Under the pieces are notes generated by a model that saw only the letters and a list, made by a program, of their open reading frames with translations, was not told the origin of the DNA and searched no databases. Made by a program: the position numbers and the translations under genes. 16,218 nucleotides of DNA from the NCBI GenBank assembly GCA_041180805.1, contig JBEGQX010000256.1, forward strand, positions 1-16,218, in the 5' to 3' direction. The DNA is from JBEGQX01 sp041180805 (GTDB lineage Bacteria > Planctomycetota > Planctomycetia > Gemmatales > Gemmataceae). This document shows, one piece after another, positions 1-6,726 of the stretch. Position 1 is the first letter of the stretch. The number at the start of each line of letters is the position of its first letter.

Positions 1-1
1 T

Positions 2-1039
2 TTGGCTTTGGGAGGTAAAACAAATACGAAAAACTGCATCTTTGTGTTTCTAACCGGTGGCCCAAGCCAGTTGGAAACATTCGACCCCAAGCCGGATGCC
101 CCCGCTGAAATTCGCGGGCCGTTTCGAGCCATTTCCACCGCCGTGCCAGGGCTGGCTTTTTCGGAGTTACTGCCCGGCCTGGCAGCTCGCGCCAATGAGC
201 TTTCGGTAATTCGATCCATCTATCATGACCAGGCACCGATCCATGAATCTGGCCAACAGTTGGTTCAGACGGGAAACTTGGCGTCCGAAGGTCGGGAATA
301 TCCCCATTTGGGTGCGATGGTAAGTGCCGCCTTTGGTCGCAGAGAGTCCAACACTCCCGCGTTTGTCATGCTTCCAACCTCATTGGGCAGCACGGGTGTG
401 AATATGTACCAGGGGCAGGGTATTGGAGAATTGCCCAAAGAGCATCTGCCTGTGGCTATGCAATTGGATAAAGGTCTCTGGACAGGTCATCATTTGGTTG
501 CCAGTCATTTAAATCGAAAAGCGATGAACAGCAGTTTTGGAATGAATGCGTTTGGCCGATCATGTCAGGCGGCTGTGGATCTGGTGGAAGCTGGCACGCG
601 GTTTGTCTGTTTAAATATGTTCGAAACGGTGTTTAACAGTCCTAGCTGGGATTGCCATGCAGATGGTGGTTCGTTGGCCACCACGCTGAAAGAATACCGA
701 ACCACTATTTGCCCCATGTTTGACATGGGCATGAGCACCATGCTGGATGAATTGAAGCAGCGTGGAATGCTGGAAAGTACGCTGGTGGTTGCGGTGGGTG
801 AGTTTGGCCGTTCCCCTGTCATGAATGTTCGTGGTGGCAGGGATCATCATAGTGGGGTGTGGAGCGGTTTGCTGGCTGGTGCAGGTTTGCCAGGCGGAGC
901 GGTGATTGGCAGTTCCGATGATTTGGCAAGCGAACCCGCAGACAGGCCAGTGCATGCATCCAGCCTTCACGCCACCATTGCAAAGGCAATTGGTGTGGAA
1001 CCAAAGAGCCATATGCCAGCAATCAGTGAATTATTTTAA
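2..1039 (+). CDS. DUF1501 family protein, 5'-truncated by the window edge
   Basis: This is the C-terminal 345 residues of a DUF1501 protein, a family related in fold to alkaline phosphatase/sulfatase enzymes, abundant in planctomycetes and of unproven substrate. The reading frame is open to the left edge, so the TTG at position 2 need not be the start; the usual N-terminal Tat signal would lie outside the window. Visible family marks are FLTGGPSQLETFDPKPDAP near residue 16, VEAGTRFV near 195, WDCHADGG near 217, VAVGEFGRSP near 263 and GGRDHHSGVWSGLLAGAG near 277. The middle part, between the NTPAFVML segment and the FGMNAFG segment, is about 50 residues shorter than in the second DUF1501 protein at 1845-3284, so this is a compact subtype and not a recent duplicate. 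It converges on the rhomboid gene with 16 bases between stop codons. Confidence 0.88.
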   Translation: MALGGKTNTKNCIFVFLTGGPSQLETFDPKPDAPAEIRGPFRAISTAVPGLAFSELLPGLAARANELSVIRSIYHDQAPIHESGQQLVQTGNLASEGREYPHLGAMVSAAFGRRESNTPAFVMLPTSLGSTGVNMYQGQGIGELPKEHLPVAMQLDKGLWTGHHLVASHLNRKAMNSSFGMNAFGRSCQAAVDLVEAGTRFVCLNMFETVFNSPSWDCHADGGSLATTLKEYRTTICPMFDMGMSTMLDELKQRGMLESTLVVAVGEFGRSPVMNVRGGRDHHSGVWSGLLAGAGLPGGAVIGSSDDLASEPADRPVHASSLHATIAKAIGVEPKSHMPAISELF

Positions 1040-1055
1040 ATGAAAACACTGAACA

Positions 1056-1826
1056 TTATTCTGGCGGCGTCCATTCTCTGAAGGGTGGTTCCGCCTTTTT
1101 CATCGAGTCAAAGAACAAGGCGATCGGAATACCCGCCAGAAAGCCACCAATATGGGCTCCGTAGGCTACACCTCCGCCTTCCTCACCGCTGAAAAGTGAA
1201 GCACTGCTGATAATTTGAAACAGGAACCAAAGTCCCACAGCAACCATAGCCGGAACAGTGGTAACAAAGCGCAATATAAGCACCGTGACCTTTCGATGGG
1301 GAAAAAAGAAAGCATAGGCTCCCATAACCCCGGAAATAGCACCCGATGCCCCAAGGCTGGGGATCATCATGCTGGTTTGCAGAAAATAACAAGTTCCAAC
1401 ATGGGCAAGCGAAGCTGCAATACCTGACAAAAGATAAAACATCAAATAGCGAACATGTCCAAGCCGGTCTTCCATGTTGTCCCCAAAGATCCAAAGGAAA
1501 AGCATGTTTCCAAGGATATGCCCAATGCTTCCGTGCATGAACATGGAAGTAATCATGGTCAGATAAACCGGGATGGGAGTTGGTTCCAGCCCAGGCATGG
1601 TGATCTGTTCGCCTGAGCGGGTTCGGCCCAAAACAGTTGGCTCGGTTTGGATATCTCGCCCCGATATGATTTCCTGAGGGACGGTTGAAAATGTATAAGT
1701 GAAACGATCGTTCTCGCCAAAGTTCTGAAACATAACGAATACAAAGACATTAAGGGCAATAATTAGATAGTTGACAATGGGTGTGGTTTTACGATCCTCG
1801 TTATCATCATAAAGGGGCATGATCAT
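1056..1826 (-). CDS. Rhomboid family intramembrane serine protease
   Basis: A 256-residue polytopic membrane protein with the full rhomboid signature. Catalytic Ser161 lies in GASGAISG (159-166) and catalytic His225 in GAHIGGFLAG (223-232). The HGSIGHILGN segment (99-107: His99, His103, Asn107) matches the conserved second-helix motif of the oxyanion region. A first membrane helix spans about 17-34, followed by a roughly 50-residue loop, then hydrophobic stretches at about 86-114, 126-148, 156-176, 180-208 and 222-239. Rhomboids cleave membrane-protein substrates within or near the bilayer; the substrate here is unknown. The ATG at 1826 is preceded by AGGA about 10 bases upstream, and a second in-frame ATG two codons later is possible. 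It is the last gene of the sucC-sucD-DUF1501-rhomboid series, 18 bases behind DUF1501. Family is certain; physiological role is not. Confidence 0.95.
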   Translation of the reverse strand: MIMPLYDDNEDRKTTPIVNYLIIALNVFVFVMFQNFGENDRFTYTFSTVPQEIISGRDIQTEPTVLGRTRSGEQITMPGLEPTPIPVYLTMITSMFMHGSIGHILGNMLFLWIFGDNMEDRLGHVRYLMFYLLSGIAASLAHVGTCYFLQTSMMIPSLGASGAISGVMGAYAFFFPHRKVTVLILRFVTTVPAMVAVGLWFLFQIISSASLFSGEEGGGVAYGAHIGGFLAGIPIALFFDSMKKAEPPFREWTPPE

Positions 1827-1844
1827 GGCGATGGGTCCTGGATA

Positions 1845-3284
1845 TCAGGAAAATACCTTGGTAACAACATTGCCTGCAATATCGGTCAGGCGTTCGTCCT
1901 TGCCGGAGTGAAGAATCGTGAGTTTCTCGTGATCAATGCCAAGCATGTGGAGGATGGTGGCATGAAAATCATTGACGGAGATGCGATTATCCACCGCGTA
2001 AAGGCCCAGTTCATCGGTGGCACCAATGGATTGGCCACCCTTAACACCGCCACCAGCCATCCACATGGTGAAGCCATATGGGTTGTGATCCCTTCCGCGG
2101 CCACCCTGAGTGGTTGGCAGCCTTCCGAATTCGCTGGCCCAGATCACCAGAGTCGTATCCAAAAGACCACGTTCCTTTAGGTCTGTCAGAAGGGCAGCGA
2201 TGGGTTGATCCACATGGCCGCACATTTTTTCGTGATTAGTTGTAATGTCATCGTGGGCATCCCACTGCGTTACCAGGGGGCCACCGCCCGAGTAGAGTTG
2301 CACAAAGCGCACGCCACGCTCCACCAATCTGCGGGATAGAAGGCATCGGGTTCCGAAGTCTGCTGTGGCAGCCTTATCCAGTCCGTAAGCTTTTCGAGTT
2401 GTTTCCGTCTCCTTGGAGAGATCCACAGCCTCGGGAGCGTGGCTTTGCATGCGAAATGCAAGTTCATACGAGGCAATTCGGGCGGCCAGATCGGATCGTG
2501 ATGGATCCGCGTCCCGCTGGTTGATTTTTTTCAGGAAATCCAAGGTGGCCCGTTGCCTTGCGGGAGAAACATCCGCTGGCGGTTTAAGGTGCAGAAGCGG
2601 GTTTGCACCCTTGCGCAAGAGAGTGCCCTGGTAGACCGATGGCAGGAAAGCATTCGACCAGCATGGTGCTCCGCCTTCAGGGGTGCCCTCGGGTTGCAGC
2701 AGCACGCAGTATGCGGGAAGGTTTTCGTTCTCGGTGCCCAAGCCGTAGGTAACCCAGGATCCAATACTGGGGTAGCCCATGAGAGTTCTGCCAGAATGCA
2801 TTTCATACATGGCCGGGGCGTGAACACTATTATTGGCCCAGCATGATTTCAAAAAGCAGATATCATCCACACAGTTAGCAAGATTTGGCATCAGGTCGGA
2901 AACATACTGACCGGACTTTCCATGTTTTTGGAATTTGCGCCTGGATGCCAGCAGAGGAGTGTCGCCCTTGGTGAACTGGCTGACTGGTTTGCCAAAGCTT
3001 TCAGGCAAAGCCTGTCCGTCTCTCTTATTCAGTTCGGGTTTATAATCAAACAGGTCCATCTGGCTGGGGCCGCCAACCATGAACATAAAAATGACAGATT
3101 TTGCAGTGGCGGGATGGTGGGTTTTCCTGGGGGCAAGCGGGTTGGCGGAATTATCTGAAGGCGCACCAAGGCCATCTTTGGCAAGCAACCAGGAGAGCGC
3201 AAGCGCTCCACATGGCCCCATAGGGTGCCTAAGGAAATCCCTGCGGTTAAATCCGGAAAAACCTGGCAGGTGGGAATTATTCAT
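1845..3284 (-). CDS. DUF1501 family protein with Tat signal
   Basis: A full-length 479-residue DUF1501 protein. The N-terminus has a twin-arginine motif (RRDFLR, Arg14-Arg15) followed by a weakly hydrophobic stretch (about 25-35), so export by Tat in folded form is likely. The phosphatase/sulfatase-like fold begins at IFMFMVGGPSQMDLFDYKP (65-83). Further family marks are LVERGVRFVQLYSGGG, WASEFGRLP, GGRGRDHNPYGFTMWMAGGG and, near the C-terminus, DFHATILHMLGIDHEKL. In planctomycetes such genes usually sit beside a large DUF1549/DUF1553 cytochrome-domain gene; none is seen here. Instead it lies 39 bases behind sucD and 18 bases ahead of the rhomboid gene, suggesting one transcript. The ATG at 3284 has AGGA nine bases upstream. 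Enzymatic activity and substrate are unknown for the family. Confidence 0.93.
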   Translation of the reverse strand: MNNSHLPGFSGFNRRDFLRHPMGPCGALALSWLLAKDGLGAPSDNSANPLAPRKTHHPATAKSVIFMFMVGGPSQMDLFDYKPELNKRDGQALPESFGKPVSQFTKGDTPLLASRRKFQKHGKSGQYVSDLMPNLANCVDDICFLKSCWANNSVHAPAMYEMHSGRTLMGYPSIGSWVTYGLGTENENLPAYCVLLQPEGTPEGGAPCWSNAFLPSVYQGTLLRKGANPLLHLKPPADVSPARQRATLDFLKKINQRDADPSRSDLAARIASYELAFRMQSHAPEAVDLSKETETTRKAYGLDKAATADFGTRCLLSRRLVERGVRFVQLYSGGGPLVTQWDAHDDITTNHEKMCGHVDQPIAALLTDLKERGLLDTTLVIWASEFGRLPTTQGGRGRDHNPYGFTMWMAGGGVKGGQSIGATDELGLYAVDNRISVNDFHATILHMLGIDHEKLTILHSGKDERLTDIAGNVVTKVFS

Positions 3285-3323
3285 GCCTCAATCCTACCAG
3301 AGGCCCAAGAGAAATGAAAGCTC

Positions 3324-4202
3324 TTAACGACCTCTCTTAAGTGCTGCCTGCAAGGTAACGCCAAGGTCTGCAGGGCTGTCTGCGGTAAGAATGCCCGCTT
3401 TGCGAAGGGCGGCAATCTTATCCTGCGCGGAACCACTTCCACCGCTGATAATCGCACCGGCATGGCCCATGCGTTTTCCAGGGGGTGCAGTCTGGCCGGC
3501 AATAAATGCTGCCACCGGCTTGGTTACATGCTTTTGAACATAAGCGGCTGCTTCTTCCTCCGCGGTTCCACCAATTTCACCCATCATCAAGATGGCTTCG
3601 GTGTTAGGATCGTCTTGGAACATCTTCAGAAGCTCGATCTGGGTGGTGCCAATGATGGGATCGCCACCAATGCCCACGCAGGTGGATTGACCCAGGCCAA
3701 GGTTGGTAAGCTGCCAAACCGCCTCGTAAGTTAGTGTACCGCTGCGGCTGATCACGCCGATGGTGCCTGGTTTATGAATATAGCCCGGCATGATACCAAT
3801 CTTGCATTGCCCGGGAGTGATCAAACCGGGGCAGTTAGGGCCAATCAACCGGCTCTTTGGCTTGCTTGCCAGAAAGCGCTTGGCCTTGGCCATGTCCAAA
3901 ACGGGAATACCCTCGGTGATGGCGACGATAATTTCAATGCCGGCATCCGCGGCTTCCATGATGGCATCCGCCGCGCCTGGAGGTGGCACAAAAATCATGG
4001 TGGCATTGGCGCCAGTCTTCGCGACTGCTTCAGCCACAGTGTTGAAAATGGGAAAACCTTCCTTGGTGGTTCCTCCCTTGCCGGGCACCACTCCGCCCAC
4101 AACCTGAGTGCCGTATTCACGACACTGGATGGCATGGAAAGTTCCTGCCTTGCCAAGACCCTGACAGATAACGCGGGTGTTTTTGTCAACCAGGATGCTC
4201 AT
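3324..4202 (-). CDS. sucD: Succinyl-CoA synthetase (ADP/GDP-forming) alpha subunit
   Basis: A 292-residue alpha subunit of succinyl-CoA synthetase, which interconverts succinyl-CoA and succinate with substrate-level phosphorylation of ADP or GDP in the TCA cycle (cytoplasmic). The N-terminal CoA-binding Rossmann domain begins MSILVDKNTRVICQGLGKAG. The ligase domain contains IGPNCPGLITPG (about 120-131). The phosphorylated histidine is His247 in KRMGHAGAIISGGSG. Length matches the family. The frame stays open 22 codons further upstream to 4268, but the ATG at 4202 gives the canonical N-terminus and has GGAG nine bases before it, so it is preferred. It follows sucC after 37 bases and precedes DUF1501 after 39 bases, consistent with one operon. 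Confidence 0.97.
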   Translation of the reverse strand: MSILVDKNTRVICQGLGKAGTFHAIQCREYGTQVVGGVVPGKGGTTKEGFPIFNTVAEAVAKTGANATMIFVPPPGAADAIMEAADAGIEIIVAITEGIPVLDMAKAKRFLASKPKSRLIGPNCPGLITPGQCKIGIMPGYIHKPGTIGVISRSGTLTYEAVWQLTNLGLGQSTCVGIGGDPIIGTTQIELLKMFQDDPNTEAILMMGEIGGTAEEEAAAYVQKHVTKPVAAFIAGQTAPPGKRMGHAGAIISGGSGSAQDKIAALRKAGILTADSPADLGVTLQAALKRGR

Positions 4203-4239
4203 CGAAAATGCTCCGTGGAAGTACGGGTAAGTTTGGGTT

Positions 4240-5436
4240 TTATTTGCCGGTTTTCGAGGCTGCGACAACCTTCTTGGCAGCGTCGGTAAGGCCTTCTGCA
4301 GCTATGATCTGCAAGCCGCTTTCGGAGAGGATCTTTTTCCCCTCGGCCACATTGGTGCCTTCCAGGCGAACAACCAGCGGCACATGGAAGCCGACTTCCT
4401 TGTATGCGGCAAGGATAGCATTGGCGATGGTGTCGCACTTCATGATGCCACCGAAAATATTCACAAGAACTGCCTTCACACTTGGGTCAGAAAGAAGAAT
4501 TCGGAAAGCCTCGGTGACTTGATCCTTGTTGGCACCACCGCCCACATCCAGGAAGTTGGCAGGTTCGCCACCATGGTACTTGATGATATCCATGGTGCTC
4601 ATCGCAAGGCCGGCACCATTCACAAGGCAGCCGATGTTACCAGACATCTGCACAAAGCTTAGGCCGGACTTGGCTGCACGCACCTCCGCGGGGTTTTCCT
4701 CGGCAAGGTCACGCAGCGCTTCCACATCGGGGTGGCGGAAAAGGCCGTTATCATCGAAGGTGATTTTTGCATCCAACGCCAGCACTTCGCCCTGTGGGGT
4801 TACCACCAGCGGATTGATTTCCGCAAGACTGCAATCCTTTTCAAGGAAGACCTTGGAAAGTGCCATCATGATGGCCTCAGCCTGGGGAACTTGATCTCCT
4901 GTGAAACCAAGGTCGAATGCAAGCCTGCGGGCCTGATAGGGTTGAAGTCCAACTTCTGGGGAAACGGGCACCTTGAGGATTTTTTCCGGGTTGGTATGTG
5001 CCACTTCCTCAATTTCCACGCCACCCTCCGCGCATGCCATCATCACCGGCATGCCGTAGGCCCTATCGAGAACCATGCCCAGATAAACTTCGCGGGCAAT
5101 GTCGGCGGCATTTTGAACCAGAAGTTTTGAAACCTTCTGACCTTCAGCACCGGTTTGAAGGGTTACCAGAGGATACTTCAGCATAACCTCGGCAATGGGA
5201 GCCACATCTTCCTTGCTCTTGATGAATTTCACCCCGCCAAAATCCTTGCCGCTATCTTTGAAGCGACCTTTACCACGGCCACCGGCATGAACCTGGGCCT
5301 TCAGCACAACGGGTTTGCCACCCATGCTTTCAAATGCCTTGACTGCTTCTTGAGGATTATTGACGACAATGCCCTGAGGAATCTTCGCGCCTGCCGCTGC
5401 CAAGAGCTCCTTGGCCTGATACTCGTGGATTTTCAT
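4240..5436 (-). CDS. sucC: Succinyl-CoA synthetase beta subunit
   Basis: A 398-residue beta subunit, the nucleotide- and succinate-binding partner of SucD. The ATP-grasp domain starts MKIHEYQAKELLAAAGAK and carries the glycine-rich nucleotide segment KAQVHAGGRGKG (46-57). The C-terminal CoA-ligase domain contains LVNGAGLAMSTMDIIKYHGG, FLDVGGGANKDQVTEAF and AVLVNIFGGIMKCD, all close to the classical family sequence. The frame continues seven codons upstream to 5457, but the ATG at 5436 gives the canonical start and has AGGGG six bases before it. It is the first gene of the minus-strand series and is preceded by a good sigma70-like promoter with a downstream inverted repeat (listed separately). 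No sequence feature visible to me settles ADP versus GDP preference. Confidence 0.97.
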   Translation of the reverse strand: MKIHEYQAKELLAAAGAKIPQGIVVNNPQEAVKAFESMGGKPVVLKAQVHAGGRGKGRFKDSGKDFGGVKFIKSKEDVAPIAEVMLKYPLVTLQTGAEGQKVSKLLVQNAADIAREVYLGMVLDRAYGMPVMMACAEGGVEIEEVAHTNPEKILKVPVSPEVGLQPYQARRLAFDLGFTGDQVPQAEAIMMALSKVFLEKDCSLAEINPLVVTPQGEVLALDAKITFDDNGLFRHPDVEALRDLAEENPAEVRAAKSGLSFVQMSGNIGCLVNGAGLAMSTMDIIKYHGGEPANFLDVGGGANKDQVTEAFRILLSDPSVKAVLVNIFGGIMKCDTIANAILAAYKEVGFHVPLVVRLEGTNVAEGKKILSESGLQIIAAEGLTDAAKKVVAASKTGK

Positions 5437-5473
5437 GGTGTCCCCTGGTTCTTCCACGCTTGATTTTTTGCCA

Positions 5474-5490
5474 TGACGAGAAGATCGTCA
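5474..5490. promoter_or_regulatory. Inverted repeat, possible operator between sucC and the M20 gene
   Basis: A perfect inverted repeat TGACGA-N5-TCGTCA lies in the 113-base divergent region. It begins about 3 bases downstream of the expected sucC transcription start, a usual position for a repressor site. It could also fold as a small hairpin in the sucC leader. It is not followed by a T-tract on the sucC side, so a terminator is unlikely. Confidence 0.4.
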
Positions 5491-5499
5491 CGTCATGTA

Positions 5500-5528
5500 T
5501 TTATAGGATGAATACAGGCCAATGTCAC
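5500..5528 (-). promoter_or_regulatory. Sigma70-like promoter of sucC
   Basis: Read on the minus strand, a -35 box GTGACA (5528-5523) and a -10 box TATAAA (5505-5500) are separated by exactly 17 bases. Each matches the sigma70 consensus at five of six positions. Transcription would begin near 5493, giving a leader of about 57 bases before the sucC ATG at 5436. Seen by eye; no start site has been mapped. Confidence 0.6.
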
Positions 5529-5549
5529 AGGTATTTTTGGAGGAATCCC

Positions 5550-6716
5550 ATGGACGTGGTGCGATTGCTTTCCGAGTTGGTTCGCATTCCCAGCGTAAAC
5601 CCGATGGGAAGGGCACTGCCGGATGAAATCATCCTGGAGTCCCGGGTGACCTCCTTCATGGAAAAATATTTTCAGGGGCTTGGTATCCGCACCCAGCGAT
5701 TCGAGGCCCTGCCAGGCAGGGAGAATCTTGTCGCATTTCTGGATCCCCCGGGCAACCCCTTGCAAACCATACTTTTTGAAGCCCATCAGGATACCGTTCC
5801 TGTGGATGGCATGGTGATTGAGCCGTTCTGCGGAAAGGTGGATGGGGGGAAACTTTTTGGGCGCGGTGCCTGCGATGTCAAAGGTGGTATGGCTGCCATG
5901 GCCACCGCGTTTACAAAAATCCATGCAAATAAGAGGGCGGGAATGCCCCAACTCATCATGGCCTGCACCGTGGACGAGGAGCATGGCTTCTACGGGGTAC
6001 AAAATCTCGTTTCTCAAAACTTTCTCTCTGGTAAGAAGGCTGAAAGTATCTGGGCGGTGGTTGCGGAACCCACCCAGTTGCACATTGTGAATGCCCACAA
6101 GGGCGCAGTGCGTTGGGATCTTGTTGCCAAGGGTGTTTCCTGCCATAGTTCCACCCCGCATCTTGGTGATAACGCCATCTACAAGATGGCCAGAGTTCTT
6201 CCCTGTGTGGAGGAATACGCGAAGATTCTCATGGAATCAAAAAGTCATCCCAGGCTGGGAAGGCCAACCATTAGTTGCGGAACTGTTCGCGGGGGAACCA
6301 GTGTGAACACTGTCCCTGACATTTGTTCTGTGCAGATGGATCGACGGTTGCTGCCCGGCGAGACCCCTCAAGGCGCCTGGAATGACTTTAACACATGGAT
6401 GAAAAAGAACTGTCCGGTTGCCTTCGAGGTAACCGAACCCTGGCTTGCTGCCCCCGCACTGGGGGATGAACTTTCTGGCGCATTGGTTGATCATCTGGGT
6501 GGTGTAATAAAGAAGCACATTGGCACGCTGGATGTGGATGCAGTCCCCTATGGGACTGATGCCGCAAGCCTTGCGGAAGCGGGAATTCCCACGGTGGTAT
6601 TTGGCCCAGGCAACATTGCTCAGGCGCACACCAAGGATGAATGGATTGACATCAGCCAGCTTCAGCAGGCTGTTGACATTCTTGTGGATATGGTGCTCGG
6701 CGTCAAAGATTCCTGA
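5550..6716 (+). CDS. M20 family metallopeptidase (ArgE/DapE/CPG2-like amidohydrolase)
   Basis: A 388-residue cytoplasmic di-zinc hydrolase of the M20 family, which removes acyl groups from amino acids or cleaves small peptides (acetylornithine deacetylase, succinyl-diaminopimelate desuccinylase, carboxypeptidase G2 relatives). All metal and catalytic residues are present: His79 and Asp81 in EAHQDTVP, Asp109 in GRGACDVKGG, Glu143-Glu144 in CTVDEEHG, Glu173 in VVAEPT and His360 in NIAQAHTKDEW. The central lid/dimerisation domain begins near AHKGAVRWDLVAKG (182-195). The frame is open from 5460, but the ATG at 5550 is preceded by GGAGG about seven bases upstream and gives the usual N-terminus (MDVVRLLSELVRIPSVNP). 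Exact substrate cannot be read from sequence. It is divergent from sucC and convergent with the ABC-F gene, with 10 bases between the stops. Confidence 0.93.
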   Translation: MDVVRLLSELVRIPSVNPMGRALPDEIILESRVTSFMEKYFQGLGIRTQRFEALPGRENLVAFLDPPGNPLQTILFEAHQDTVPVDGMVIEPFCGKVDGGKLFGRGACDVKGGMAAMATAFTKIHANKRAGMPQLIMACTVDEEHGFYGVQNLVSQNFLSGKKAESIWAVVAEPTQLHIVNAHKGAVRWDLVAKGVSCHSSTPHLGDNAIYKMARVLPCVEEYAKILMESKSHPRLGRPTISCGTVRGGTSVNTVPDICSVQMDRRLLPGETPQGAWNDFNTWMKKNCPVAFEVTEPWLAAPALGDELSGALVDHLGGVIKKHIGTLDVDAVPYGTDAASLAEAGIPTVVFGPGNIAQAHTKDEWIDISQLQQAVDILVDMVLGVKDS

Positions 6717-6726
6717 GGTTGTGTTT

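Noticed and set aside
2..1039. First DUF1501 gene as a broken pseudogene lacking its N-terminus
   Set aside because: The frame is open to the window edge, so the missing part is explained by where the window begins.
3774..4289. 171-codon plus-strand frame
   Set aside because: Antisense to sucD, whose motifs are complete; the translated product resembles no family and has shadow-frame composition.
5474..5490. Inverted repeat as an intrinsic terminator
   Set aside because: The stem is only 6 bp and no T-tract follows on the sucC-coding side; the position at the expected transcription start fits an operator better.
5493..6161. 222-codon minus-strand frame in the M20 gene region
   Set aside because: Antisense to all N-terminal metal-binding motifs of the M20 peptidase; no recognisable domain.
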